Positions 41,359 through 53,058 of a DNA stretch of 59,138 bases are shown one piece after another (the first letter of the stretch is position 1; each line of letters starts with the position of its first letter). The notes beneath the pieces were generated by a model, which was not told where the DNA came from, made no database searches, and saw only the letters and a program-made list of their open reading frames with translations. This DNA comes from Bacteroidales bacterium UBA6828 (GTDB taxonomy: Bacteria; Bacteroidota; Bacteroidia; Bacteroidales; Paludibacteraceae). The translations under genes were made by a program, and so were the position numbers. The stretch covers positions 1 through 59,138 of the forward strand of contig DKEG01000050.1 of the NCBI GenBank assembly GCA_002452095.1. The letters run 5' to 3'.

Positions 41359-44300
41359 TTACTTCACTTCCTCACCTGTAGCAGTGTAGGTCTTGTCGCC
41401 ACGGAGGATATAGACAATACCATTGCGGATGACCTTGCGTGTGGTAGCCTTCACTGCATCGGGAGCAATGATATCCGTGCCGGTGGCTTCCTTGAACAGA
41501 ACGGATATGACCACATTGCCTGCGGGCATAGTGAAGGTATGAATGCCTTCGCCCTCCGAAACCGTGGTCAGTTGCGTCTCGCCGAACATCACATGGATTT
41601 CGTCCAACTCGTAGCCATTGTCGGGTGTTACGGTCAGCGTTACGGTCTCGCCCACGTGCGCCGTCTGCTTGTCGGCAGTTACGTTTCCGCTTACCGAAGG
41701 CACAAGGGTAATGTCGTAGTCTATTGCCTTGAACGTTGCTTGCACTTTCACATCGCCGGCAGGCATCGTGAAGGTGTAAGCCCCCTCGTACTCGGCAATC
41801 TGCATAGTGTTGATAGGCATCTCACCATCCAGCACAGTCAGCCGGTCGAACTCGTAGCCTATGGCAGGAGTAATAGTCAGCGTTACCGTCTCGCCGTATT
41901 TAGCCGTCTCTTTGTCGGCAGTTACGGTGCCGTTCTCGGCAGGAACAATGGTAACGGGGCGGGCTATATCCAGTGCGCGGTAGCCCACTACGGGGGTGAA
42001 CTGCGTCCATGCGTCCGTGCCGTCAGTGTTCAGCGGCATGATGGTGTACTCGAACTCGCCCACTATGGTCTCGAAGGATGTGTCCGCCCAACGGGTGGTG
42101 TCGGTGCAGATAGCCACCTCCGTAAAGGCATCGTTGGTGTGTGCCGCACGGCGACGGATAGAATAGGTGTGTATGCCTCCTTGCCGGTTCCACTCCAAGA
42201 TGATGCTGTCGCGGTTGCCCTGCGTAGCAGTGAACGTGAAGTCGGGTACTACATTGAAGGTTGCAGCGTACTCCGTTTGTTCGCTGCTGCCACTGACAGG
42301 GTGGAGTATCAGCGTGATAGTGTTCATACCCCACTTCTTCGGTATCCATTTGCTAACGCCTTCGCCGCCAAGGTCTTGATTGCTGTTCAACAACTCGACA
42401 TTATTATTGTTATCAGTAATGTCTGTCATCACTGCCGTCAATTTCCACCAAGCATCGTTTTCGCCGAAGCCGAGTTGTGTTGCTTCCAGTTTTGCCCAGC
42501 GTGTGGACCATGGAATAGAAATACTATCCACCTCGGAAGACGATACTTCGATGACTCCTATACGTGTATCCAAGTCGAAAGTGCGCTCGAACTTGATTTC
42601 TTCGCCATACTCGTCGCCCTGTAGCGTGACAGTTATCACGGAATTAGGCTTATACATTCCCCGTGCATCCGCCGGTGCGTCCCATGTGATACGGTCGGCA
42701 TTCCCGAGGACAAACGGAGAGCGTCCGTCCACCTTTTCGCGTTGGATTCTCTTATCATTCAATGTCTCTTTTACAAGTGTGCTGACGAGCAACTCTTCTC
42801 CATTTTTAGTCTTTGCCGTGATGGAGACTTGCCTGTCGGGCAGGTTGGTGCCTGTCAGTTTTGCAAATCGGTTGCGCATCGTCTTGTAGGTGAGGTCTAT
42901 ATCCACCGTGCCGTTCCACGGGCGGCGTGTGGAGACACCTTTCAGTTCCACTTGGTCGATAGCCTTCCAGCCGACAACCTGCTCTGACATGTCGCTCGTT
43001 ACATAATTCGGGAAGCACGCCTGCACCTTATAGCCTACAATACCCAACGCAGGGGCATTTTGGTCGATGTATTGGGTGCCGTCGAAGACATGCTGCGTCC
43101 TCTTCGTCGTTGCACCTCGTTCATCGACGGTAGTAACTTCAATCTGATACTTATATGCGTAAGGCACCGCGTCCCAAGTGAGAGTGAGGGCATCAGCGTT
43201 TCCGCGGGTGGCCTGCACGTTCTGCGGCACAGCCACCGGCATTTGGAAGAGGACTTCACTGGTGAGTGTTATCTGATTCGTCTCGTCCGTGTCGTCGGTG
43301 TTCATCTCGCGCTTGACGAGACGGAAACTCGGCCACAGGTCATCGTTTACGAGGGGTACCTCAATCGTTCCTTCGCCCGAATGTTCGGGGGTGTGCCATA
43401 CCATAGTCTCGTCCGTCTCGCTGCCTTCCGGTTTGACGTAGAAGTTGTTGTTGTCATGCGCTTCTACGCGACTGTCCGTACGCCACCATTCCCATACAAC
43501 AGGTATATGCTCACCCGGCGTTACGGTACGCTTTGTGCGCAAGTCCACCGTGATGCCTGCTGAGGTAACCGTTGCGGGTGCGGGTTTCGCTCCTGCGGGG
43601 GCACCCTCAGCGAGGGTCGGTACTACTTGCAGCGTGATGCCCGAGATGACACTCGACGAGAGTGGCACAGTAAGGTCTGCCGGAGCATTCCACCAGAGAC
43701 GTGTCGTCGCCCCCGAAGGCAAACTTTTTGAGCCTAACGGGATGTCGTTAGGAAGGAGGTGCAGCCCGTCCACCGTCTCAAGGGTTAGATTCTCTCTCTT
43801 AATAGGTATCTCCGTACCATCCGCCATCTTGGCTTTGAGGGCGTAAGTTACTTCGCCGTCGGTGGACGATTGGCGTGCGCTCTTGTAGTAGATGTCAATA
43901 GCAACTCGCGTGCTCCACGGATAGAACTGGCGTGCCTGCACAAACTCTATCTTCTCAAGCGTGCGGTAGCCGCCGCTCCGGGGCGACGGAACAGGACCGA
44001 TGGGTTCGCCGTCGGAGTTCAGCGGCACAACCGTATATTCATAGATAGTAGCCTCTTCCGCCGTCTTGTCGGTGTAAGTCATCACGTCAGGTCCCACGGT
44101 TTGGACTGCCTCGAAGGCATCCGTCGAACCCATTATGCGCCGCTGTATCTGGTAGCCGCTCACGGCATTCTGGTCGATGAGGCTCCACCACATAAGTTTG
44201 ATGCCGCTCTTTACGCCCTTCGATATCGAGAAGTCGAAGTCGGGATATTTGATGACACCCGTCCACGGTTCGCCCTTGTCGGGAACAAGTTTCAGTTCGT

Positions 44301-46173
44301 TCTCGCCCCAGATGTTCAGTTCGTTCTTGCCCAAAGTAATGCTGCCGCGCGTGTTGCCCGCCTCATCCGGCAGTTCAAAGACCTTTGTGCCGTTGCAGAA
44401 GACATCGGCTTTTGTCGCACCATCAAACCAAACGAGGTCGGCATATACCGGTGTCCCTGCCGCAAGATTCACCACGCGTGGGCTGCGGGTGTCGAAATGC
44501 CCGATAGTGTACGATGCCGTGCCGCCCGTCCATGCCTTTGCAGGGACATCCGTGCGGTCAGGTTCAACACTTGCACACTCGATGGTCAGGGTGAGTTGGT
44601 CAAGGTACTGCGCACCAATGTCGGTACCTGCGTCCCATACGAGACGGCAATCCGAGACACCATCTTCAAACTTGAAACGGTTCGGATTAAGCGACCATGA
44701 TGTCGTGTCGCTTGGCAGGAAAACTATCATGGAAAGCGTCTTTACGTCCAACACCTTGTCTCCCGCTTTGGCGGTCAACTTGAAATAGGGCTTGCCGTCC
44801 CACGTCCACTCATCACGCGCCGTCTTGTACTTGGCAAAGATGTCCAACTTGCCGTTCCACGGCGACTGCGGCTGAATGCCTGCAATAGAGAGCGAATCCA
44901 ACCGGGTGTAGCCATAGAACGGGCTGCTTGCGACAAACTCTTTGCCGGTAGAATCTTTGGCTATCACTTGGTAGGAATAGCGGACAACGGGCTGAACCTC
45001 CGTGTCCACAAATATCGTATCGGCGACATTGTCGGCAATGGCTGCATACGTATTATTGACATTATTGATTCCGCGAATAATCTTGTACGTTGCAGCGGTC
45101 GGCTCTTTCGGCCACGTGAGTATGACTGCGGGCTTGCCGCTGGCATCTGTACCCGGTTTTGCAGTACAAGGACGCGTGTCAATGGCTACTTTCCCGATGG
45201 CTTCGTCCACTACGAGACGCGGTTCGCCGCCCTCGGTCTCGGATTTTGCCCAGCCTTGTATCCAGATGGTTACGTCATCGTGGCTGTAATTCTTCAAATC
45301 CTGATATGCGTCCCACGTGATGGTTCCCGCATCAGCGGAAGAGGTCAGAGCGAAATTGCCCGCATCAATCTTTTTCGACTTGGTCGTATTGGGCGGTGTC
45401 AGCGTGAGCGACTTTACATCAAGCGGTGTTCCGTCCCGTCGTGCGTAGGGCTTTCCGCCTTCTGCAGGGGCTTCGGGGGTAGTGCCGGGCGCAGGGTAAG
45501 GGATTTCAATCGCCTTGAAGGTGAAGTACAGCGGATCCTCGCCCTCTGCCTCGCGCGAGGAGGTGTAGGTGTACTTGACACTGATGGAGGTGTATCCATT
45601 CAGAGGATGGGATGTGGTTGCCTCAGTGATTGCCAGTTTGTCGAGAGTGCGGTAGGCTGTCACGGTATCGGACCATTCGCTACTGTAAACATTCTGTATC
45701 CGTTCCGACTCAGGAAGGAGATGTGGGTCTTTCGGATTGACATACTGAACGCAACGGACGCGGAACTGGTAGTTCATACCGGCTTCTGCATCACGCGTCA
45801 TCGTCACGCGCTCAAGGAAGTCTCCCTGAACACCGTAGTTCCATTCATATCGACTCGGATTGTCGCTATTCCACCAATCGCTCCATTCGGTCGTACCGCT
45901 CTGTCTGGTGCGGCAATAGACCTCATAATAGAAATTGGTAGGCACCTCTTTCCCGTCAATCGTCTCGGAATAGCCTTCCACAGGCCAATGTACGCCGTCC
46001 CATTGGAGCGTGATACGCTTTCCGTCATCCGTCAATGCGGCGGTCACATTCTGCGGTGTCGGGTACGTGTTGGGGTGGTCAACAACCGTCAGCGTGCCGC
46101 CCGGCGCGGCATACGCACTCATGCCGCAAAACATGGCGGCAATCAGCAATAATAACTGTAATTTCTTTGTCAT
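41359..46173 (-). CDS. Giant secreted multi-domain protein with sorting tail
   Basis: A 1604-residue protein. Signal peptide (MTKKLQLLLLIAAMFCGMSAYA), then a long series of fibronectin-III-like and related beta-sandwich modules (repeated Y-K-I-x-R, V-x-W-D/W, P-W-N-G-K-x-D-I, W-G-E/T-N-x-L-K-L/I-T-L). Near the C terminus two InlB-like repeats contain V-T-A-D-K and G-E-T-V-T-L. The tail is K-V-I-R-N-G-I-V-Y-I-L-R-G-D-K-T-Y-T. It shares modules with the 28698-32222 protein but has no paralogous domain or variable region. A role in surface binding or adhesion is inferred from architecture only. Confidence 0.8.
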   Translation of the reverse strand: MTKKLQLLLLIAAMFCGMSAYAAPGGTLTVVDHPNTYPTPQNVTAALTDDGKRITLQWDGVHWPVEGYSETIDGKEVPTNFYYEVYCRTRQSGTTEWSDWWNSDNPSRYEWNYGVQGDFLERVTMTRDAEAGMNYQFRVRCVQYVNPKDPHLLPESERIQNVYSSEWSDTVTAYRTLDKLAITEATTSHPLNGYTSISVKYTYTSSREAEGEDPLYFTFKAIEIPYPAPGTTPEAPAEGGKPYARRDGTPLDVKSLTLTPPNTTKSKKIDAGNFALTSSADAGTITWDAYQDLKNYSHDDVTIWIQGWAKSETEGGEPRLVVDEAIGKVAIDTRPCTAKPGTDASGKPAVILTWPKEPTAATYKIIRGINNVNNTYAAIADNVADTIFVDTEVQPVVRYSYQVIAKDSTGKEFVASSPFYGYTRLDSLSIAGIQPQSPWNGKLDIFAKYKTARDEWTWDGKPYFKLTAKAGDKVLDVKTLSMIVFLPSDTTSWSLNPNRFKFEDGVSDCRLVWDAGTDIGAQYLDQLTLTIECASVEPDRTDVPAKAWTGGTASYTIGHFDTRSPRVVNLAAGTPVYADLVWFDGATKADVFCNGTKVFELPDEAGNTRGSITLGKNELNIWGENELKLVPDKGEPWTGVIKYPDFDFSISKGVKSGIKLMWWSLIDQNAVSGYQIQRRIMGSTDAFEAVQTVGPDVMTYTDKTAEEATIYEYTVVPLNSDGEPIGPVPSPRSGGYRTLEKIEFVQARQFYPWSTRVAIDIYYKSARQSSTDGEVTYALKAKMADGTEIPIKRENLTLETVDGLHLLPNDIPLGSKSLPSGATTRLWWNAPADLTVPLSSSVISGITLQVVPTLAEGAPAGAKPAPATVTSAGITVDLRTKRTVTPGEHIPVVWEWWRTDSRVEAHDNNNFYVKPEGSETDETMVWHTPEHSGEGTIEVPLVNDDLWPSFRLVKREMNTDDTDETNQITLTSEVLFQMPVAVPQNVQATRGNADALTLTWDAVPYAYKYQIEVTTVDERGATTKRTQHVFDGTQYIDQNAPALGIVGYKVQACFPNYVTSDMSEQVVGWKAIDQVELKGVSTRRPWNGTVDIDLTYKTMRNRFAKLTGTNLPDRQVSITAKTKNGEELLVSTLVKETLNDKRIQREKVDGRSPFVLGNADRITWDAPADARGMYKPNSVITVTLQGDEYGEEIKFERTFDLDTRIGVIEVSSSEVDSISIPWSTRWAKLEATQLGFGENDAWWKLTAVMTDITDNNNNVELLNSNQDLGGEGVSKWIPKKWGMNTITLILHPVSGSSEQTEYAATFNVVPDFTFTATQGNRDSIILEWNRQGGIHTYSIRRRAAHTNDAFTEVAICTDTTRWADTSFETIVGEFEYTIMPLNTDGTDAWTQFTPVVGYRALDIARPVTIVPAENGTVTADKETAKYGETVTLTITPAIGYEFDRLTVLDGEMPINTMQIAEYEGAYTFTMPAGDVKVQATFKAIDYDITLVPSVSGNVTADKQTAHVGETVTLTVTPDNGYELDEIHVMFGETQLTTVSEGEGIHTFTMPAGNVVISVLFKEATGTDIIAPDAVKATTRKVIRNGIVYILRGDKTYTATGEEVK

Positions 46174-46259
46174 AATTGGTTTGTTGATATTGTATGCTAA
46201 AATTATAGACCGGTTGAGAAATAGAAATAAAAAATGATACAAAAGAACATTTTATGGTG

Positions 46260-46290
46260 CAAAGATACGAAGAATATACGAAATACACAA
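46260..46290 (-). promoter_or_regulatory. Bacteroidetes promoter for the giant secreted protein
   Basis: Minus strand TTG (46288-46290), 20 bases, TATCTTTG (46260-46267), 86 bases before the start. Confidence 0.65.
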
Positions 46291-46375
46291 CTTTATAGTG
46301 TAAATTATATACATTATCCTAAATTTAGTATAACGGCAAATAAAAAAGAGGGGGGCTAACAAGTTAAAAAGAATA

Positions 46376-46466
46376 CCTGTTCTTCAGAAAAAGATTGCTC
46401 TTGACGACGCGAGCCGCGTCGTCTCCCACCAAAATAAGAGGCTGCCTATACTTGTTAGACAGTCTC
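46376..46466 (-). repeat. 90-base dispersed repeat, copy 2
   Basis: Reverse complement of 8-97, including the GACGACGCG/CGCGTCGTC palindrome and the GAGGCTGCC hairpin half (46434-46468). It lies between the dapL stop and the start of the giant secreted protein gene. Confidence 0.75.
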
Positions 46467-46529
46467 ATTACAGAATAGGACAAACCGATGAAATCGCCGG
46501 TCTGTCTCTATGGCGTACTTTTTCTATCT

Positions 46530-47756
46530 CTACAGCGTACTTTTTATGCGCTGCATCGCCTCTGCGGCCTGCTCCTGCGAACCGAAAGCAGAGAAACGGA
46601 CAAAGCCTGCGCCGTGCGCACCGAAACCTACACCCGGGGTACAGACTATTTGGCAGGTTTGCAGGAGTTGGTCGAAGAACGCCCACGAGTCCATATTATG
46701 CGGAGCACGCACCCAGACATACGGTCCGTCCTGCCCGCCATAGACCTCCAAGCCGCAAGCGGACAGGCTGTTGCGTATCAGGTCGGCATTGCGCATATAG
46801 CCACCGATTTGCTCCATCACCTGACGATGTCCCTCCTCGTTGAGCACCGCCTGCGCACCGCGCATAGAGATATAACTCGTGCCGTTGTACTTGGTGCATT
46901 GGCGGCGGTACCACAAGGCATTGAGCGAAACGGGTTCGCCTTGGTCGCTGCGCCCCATAAGGGCTTTCGGCACAACGGTATAGCCGCAGCGCACCCCCGT
47001 GAAGCCCGCTGTCTTGCTGAAACTGCGCACCTCGACAGCCACCTCTTTCGCCCCCTCGATCTCATAGATACTATGCGGCACATCGGCACTGCGGATAAAG
47101 GCTTCGTAGGCGGAATCGAAGATGATGAGACTATGGTGCCGGCGGGCATAACCGACCCACGCAGCCAGTTGGTCGCGGGTAAGGGCGGTGCCGGTCGGGT
47201 TATTGGGCGAACAGAGATAAATCACATCGGGTACTTCGCCGGGGAAGGCGGGACAGAAAGCATTAGCGGGTGTACAGGGAAGCATTATCAGGTTGCTCCA
47301 GCGGTCGCCCGTCCATTCTCCCGCACGCCCCGCCATCACGTTGACATCCACATAGGCAGGATAGACGGGATCGGTTATCGCCACGCGGTTGCGTGTATCG
47401 AGTATGTCGCTCAGGTTGCCGAGGTCGCTTCCTGCGCCATCGGAAACAAAGACCTCGTCGATATCCAATTCGATACCCCGACGACGGTAGTCGAAATCGA
47501 CAATAGACCGGCGCATCCATTCCGCGCCCTGCTCGAGACCATAGCCGTGGAACGTGCGGGAGTCCGCCTGTTCGGCAACGGCACGCTGCATTGCCTCTAT
47601 GACAGCGGGTACAAGGGGACCGCGCACATCGCCGATACCAAGACGGATAACCTGCTTGTCAGGGTGTTGCGCAATATAAGCGTCGGTGCGCTGCTGAATC
47701 TCGGTAAAGAGATACGCCGCCCGCAGGCGGCAGAAATTACTATTGATGTGTATCAT
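46530..47756 (-). CDS. dapL: LL-diaminopimelate aminotransferase
   Basis: A 408-residue class I/II PLP aminotransferase. Substrate and cofactor signatures G-I-G-D-V-R-G-P-L near 42, Y-L-C-S-P-N-N-P-T-G-T near 178, F-D-S-A-Y-E-A-F near 212, and the PLP lysine in S-F-S-K-T-A-G-F-T-G-V-R near 242. It converts tetrahydrodipicolinate to LL-diaminopimelate in one step using glutamate. The product needs DapF, encoded next upstream on the same strand. Confidence 0.95.
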   Translation of the reverse strand: MIHINSNFCRLRAAYLFTEIQQRTDAYIAQHPDKQVIRLGIGDVRGPLVPAVIEAMQRAVAEQADSRTFHGYGLEQGAEWMRRSIVDFDYRRRGIELDIDEVFVSDGAGSDLGNLSDILDTRNRVAITDPVYPAYVDVNVMAGRAGEWTGDRWSNLIMLPCTPANAFCPAFPGEVPDVIYLCSPNNPTGTALTRDQLAAWVGYARRHHSLIIFDSAYEAFIRSADVPHSIYEIEGAKEVAVEVRSFSKTAGFTGVRCGYTVVPKALMGRSDQGEPVSLNALWYRRQCTKYNGTSYISMRGAQAVLNEEGHRQVMEQIGGYMRNADLIRNSLSACGLEVYGGQDGPYVWVRAPHNMDSWAFFDQLLQTCQIVCTPGVGFGAHGAGFVRFSAFGSQEQAAEAMQRIKSTL

Positions 47757-47979
47757 ATTTCAATTAACAATTAACATACAGAGTTGGCACGTACACTAAG
47801 CAAAACATTTATACAGTTTATGCAATATATGCAGTGCATAAAGTGTATAAAAACACCGCATATACATACGTCTTTTCTACGTCTTTTCTACGTAATTGCT
47901 ATACGGAGGTACAGGAATTGCTTTTTATGTATATTCTGTATATTAGTGGAGAATATAGTTGGCTTTGGGTTTTCTTCGC

Positions 47980-48795
47980 TCAGATTTCCACTTCCCCATC
48001 GAAGACAAACTCCGCCCCGCCTGTCATTTCGATATGACCAGAGGGAAGAAGGGCGATATGCAGGTCACCACCGAGCAGATGGACAAGGACATCATTGTCC
48101 ACCCTGTTGCATTGCCGCGCAGCCGCCACCGAAGCGCATGCGCCCGTGCCGCACGCAAGGGTCTCACCGCTGCCACGCTCCCACACGCGCATATCCAGTT
48201 CGTGGCGGTTGCGGACAAAGACAAACTCCACATTCGTGCGCTCCGGCGCAAAGAACGGGTGGTTTTCTATCTGTTTGCCTATGGTCTGTATCCTATCCAA
48301 CAGTTGCTTGTCCGTGGTAAGACAGACGGCATGCGGATTGCCCATATCCACCCGCTCCAAAGCAAAGGTCCCGTTGCCGGCAGAGAGTTGCACCTGCCCG
48401 AGATAGCGGGGGATACCCATATCCACCGACACGGATTCTACCCTACCCTCCCGGACGTGCAGCGAGAGCGTTTTTACCCCCGCAAGGGTCTCCAATGTGA
48501 GTGTGGTCTTATCGGTCAGTCCGCGCTCATAGACATACTTGCCGATACAGCGCGAGGCATTGCCGCACATCTGCGCTTCCGACCCGTCGGCATTGAAGAT
48601 ACGCATACCGAAATCGCAGGTTCGGCTACGGGTTATCAGCACAATACCATCGCCGCCGATACCGAAATGGCGGTCGCTCAGACGGCGGGCAAGGGCAGGC
48701 AAATCCGGTATCTCGCGCGTACGCGCGTCAATATAGATATAGTCGTTGCCAAGACCTTGCATCTTGGTGAAAGGCAGTTTCATTGCTCCGTTCAT
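47980..48795 (-). CDS. dapF: Diaminopimelate epimerase
   Basis: A 271-residue enzyme with the two catalytic cysteines in M-C-G-N-A-S-R-C near 80 and L-A-C-G-T-G-A-C-A near 215, K-M-Q-G-L-G-N-D-Y near 12, and M-G-N-P-H-A-V near 150. It turns LL- into meso-diaminopimelate for lysine and peptidoglycan. It precedes dapL by 223 bases on the same strand. Either ATG at the N terminus is possible; the first is used. Confidence 0.95.
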   Translation of the reverse strand: MNGAMKLPFTKMQGLGNDYIYIDARTREIPDLPALARRLSDRHFGIGGDGIVLITRSRTCDFGMRIFNADGSEAQMCGNASRCIGKYVYERGLTDKTTLTLETLAGVKTLSLHVREGRVESVSVDMGIPRYLGQVQLSAGNGTFALERVDMGNPHAVCLTTDKQLLDRIQTIGKQIENHPFFAPERTNVEFVFVRNRHELDMRVWERGSGETLACGTGACASVAAARQCNRVDNDVLVHLLGGDLHIALLPSGHIEMTGGAEFVFDGEVEI

Positions 48796-48927
48796 TTTAA
48801 AGTCTCCATTAATGCCATTAAAGTACCATAAAAAAGGCTCCGTTAATTGCCGTTAATGAGACGTTAATTTTATCCGGTTTCGTTTTATTTTCTTCAGTTT
48901 TTTTACCGCTTGCGGCATAGGATATTT

Positions 48928-48966
48928 CAAAAAACAAATCCTACAAGCGGAAGCCTGTAGGATTTG
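48928..48966 (-). terminator. Terminator after glnN
   Basis: On the minus strand an 11-base perfect stem (CAAATCCTACA with TGTAGGATTTG), a 10-base loop, then a T-rich run (TTTTTT). Confidence 0.88.
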
Positions 48967-48996
48967 ATAGAAACACAATCTTTTTTGCACAGACTA

Positions 48997-51186
<2,190 letters not shown>

Positions 51187-51290
51187 TTTATATTGTTGTT
51201 TATGGCGGCTTTGCCGCATTGTTGGTTGCACGTTAATTGGTTTGCTACGCTCACGTTGGTGGCTTTTGCGTTGTTTTTTGTTTTCGGGTG

Positions 51291-51322
51291 CAAAAGTACG
51301 GTATTTCTACGACATACACAAA
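51291..51322 (-). promoter_or_regulatory. Bacteroidetes promoter for glnN
   Basis: Minus strand TTTG (51319-51322), 20 bases, TACTTTTG (51291-51298). Confidence 0.65.
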
Positions 51323-51615
51323 CTTTTACGCATTTTTTCTTTATTTTTCTGCAAAAATCAAAAATACAACATCAAAAACACCCGATTTTCAAAATTTAAT
51401 CGGATAAAAACAGAAAACAAAACACAAAACAACAGGCACCACATTGGTAGAATGGTTATTCAGCAGGCATACTGCTATATCCGCCACTTTTGCGTCCGCT
51501 CTCGGACGTATCGCCCTACCACTCCTTGCTTTTGTAGCACTTATATAACAACCATAAATTACTTTTTGGAACAACACAACTATACATTGATAGAAACAAG
51601 TCCCTATTATTATAT

Positions 51616-51656
51616 TGTAAAAAGACATGGCGTGCCAAGCGGTTTTGGCACGCCAT
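51616..51656 (-). terminator. Terminator downstream of holA
   Basis: Twelve-base perfect stem (ATGGCGTGCCAA with TTGGCACGCCAT) and a 6-base loop, followed on the minus strand by GTCTTTTTAC. Confidence 0.85.
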
Positions 51657-51863
51657 ATCCGGAATGGAACAAGCGGATAAAGATAGCAAGAGGCTATCAT
51701 CTTTTCCACCAATCATCCTCTTGCCCGCTAATCAGGCGGGAAAGTTCATTCACCACCATACACATCGGGCGGGAAACGGGTTGAGGGTCTTTCTCATAAT
51801 GGTATCACGTTGCTTCGCAACACAATGGTATTGTGTGATGATAAAGTTCCGCCCTAGCATAGA

Positions 51864-52913
51864 TCAGTGCATTATCTTGTAGATCAGTTCTTTCCACAGG
51901 TCGGCATCGGTAGCGGAGGGGTTGTCGATACCTTTGAGGCGGGCATCGGTGTCCCGGAAATAACCGATGATACGGAACACTTTGCCTGCAGGATAGCGGC
52001 GTGCGGCAGCAGCATAGTCTTTTACAAAAAACGGATTGACGCCCAACGCCTGTGCAGCGGAACGATCGTTCTTATCGGGCAGGTAGTGGTACATCAGCAG
52101 ATTGACAAAGAAACCGTACAGCACACCCAGTTCCTTGATCATAGGGTGGTCTTTCGATGTAGCAAAATACTGCGTGATACGGTTGGCTTTCAGCACATCA
52201 CCTTTTATGAGAGCGGTCTGCAACTCGAAGACATTAAAGTCCTTACTGATACCCACATTGCGCTCCACCAGAGCCGAATCAATCACTTTCACCCCCGCAG
52301 GACGACCGTCAATCAGTTTCTGCAGCGCACTGACAATCGCCGACAAGTCGGTACCTATATTGTCGGCAAGGATACGGGTTACCCGCGGGTCGATACTCAC
52401 CTCGTTGCCCTGCTGACGGAGTTCTTGGTTCTTCTGCGCCACATAGTCGGTAATCCATTTCTCCACCTGATAATCACGCAGTTTGTCGCTCTGCATCACA
52501 ACCGCCCCGCTCTTCTCCAACTTTTTCCACCACGTCTGTCGCTTGTCGGGCGTACCGTATTTGTAGCAGATCACCAGCATCGTATCGGGTTGCGGATTAT
52601 CCAGATAATAACCCAACGCCTCCCATTTCTTTACGTGCTGTGCCTCCTTGAGCAGCACCACTTTCTTGCCGCCCATCATAGCAAAACCGCGGGCGGCGGC
52701 GATGACGGGGGCAATGTCGGGCGATGTACTCGGCGCAAGGTCTTTGCCATAGACCACCGTCTGGTCAAACTCACGCGCCATCTCGTCCAATACGTGGGTC
52801 TCTATCCAGTCGCTCACCTTGTCTATATAATAGGGTTCTTCGCCGCAGAGCATATAGACAGGGGCATACTTGCCCTGCCGCAGCGAAAGCATCACTTCTT
52901 CGTATTTTGCCAT
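51864..52913 (-). CDS. holA: DNA polymerase III subunit delta
   Basis: A 349-residue clamp-loader subunit: Y-M-L-C-G-E-E-P-Y-Y-I-D-K at 19-31, V-V-L-L-K-E-A-Q near 84, M-L-V-I-C-Y-K near 111, and D-L-S-A-I-V-S-A-L-Q-K-L near 193, typical of HolA. Delta opens the sliding clamp so it can load onto DNA. No clear promoter was seen in the 145 bases before it, so it may be read with the PrsW and prohibitin genes. Confidence 0.9.
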   Translation of the reverse strand: MAKYEEVMLSLRQGKYAPVYMLCGEEPYYIDKVSDWIETHVLDEMAREFDQTVVYGKDLAPSTSPDIAPVIAAARGFAMMGGKKVVLLKEAQHVKKWEALGYYLDNPQPDTMLVICYKYGTPDKRQTWWKKLEKSGAVVMQSDKLRDYQVEKWITDYVAQKNQELRQQGNEVSIDPRVTRILADNIGTDLSAIVSALQKLIDGRPAGVKVIDSALVERNVGISKDFNVFELQTALIKGDVLKANRITQYFATSKDHPMIKELGVLYGFFVNLLMYHYLPDKNDRSAAQALGVNPFFVKDYAAAARRYPAGKVFRIIGYFRDTDARLKGIDNPSATDADLWKELIYKIMH

Positions 52914-53058
52914 TTTGTCTTGGTTTATTTGTTTAGGAGTTTATGCGTTTATCGGTTGTTCAATAAGTTAATAAGTTTAGTTGGTTAAACGTTCAAACTC
53001 AGAAACCATCTAAACCACGCATAAACTAATCAACCTATCAACCCATAAACATAAATAC

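Larger units (their letters stand above)
51187..51863. other. 677-base spacer between holA and glnN with hairpins
   Basis: Contains the glnN promoter, a minus-strand terminator (51616-51656), and between it and holA several small hairpins: CCCGC with GCGGG near 51740, GTTGC-TTC-GCAAC at 51809-51821, and CACAAT with ATTGTG just after. On the minus strand a 35-residue open frame (51697-51804) with no start codon reads like a protein C terminus (V-V-N-E-L-S-R-L-I-S-G-Q-E-D-D-W-W-K-R). The stretch may be a broken gene or a structured RNA downstream of holA; I cannot decide. Confidence 0.4.

Noticed and set aside
51389..51712. A 107-codon minus-strand frame downstream of holA
   Set aside because: It runs through the terminator and the glnN promoter side, and the sequence looks non-coding.
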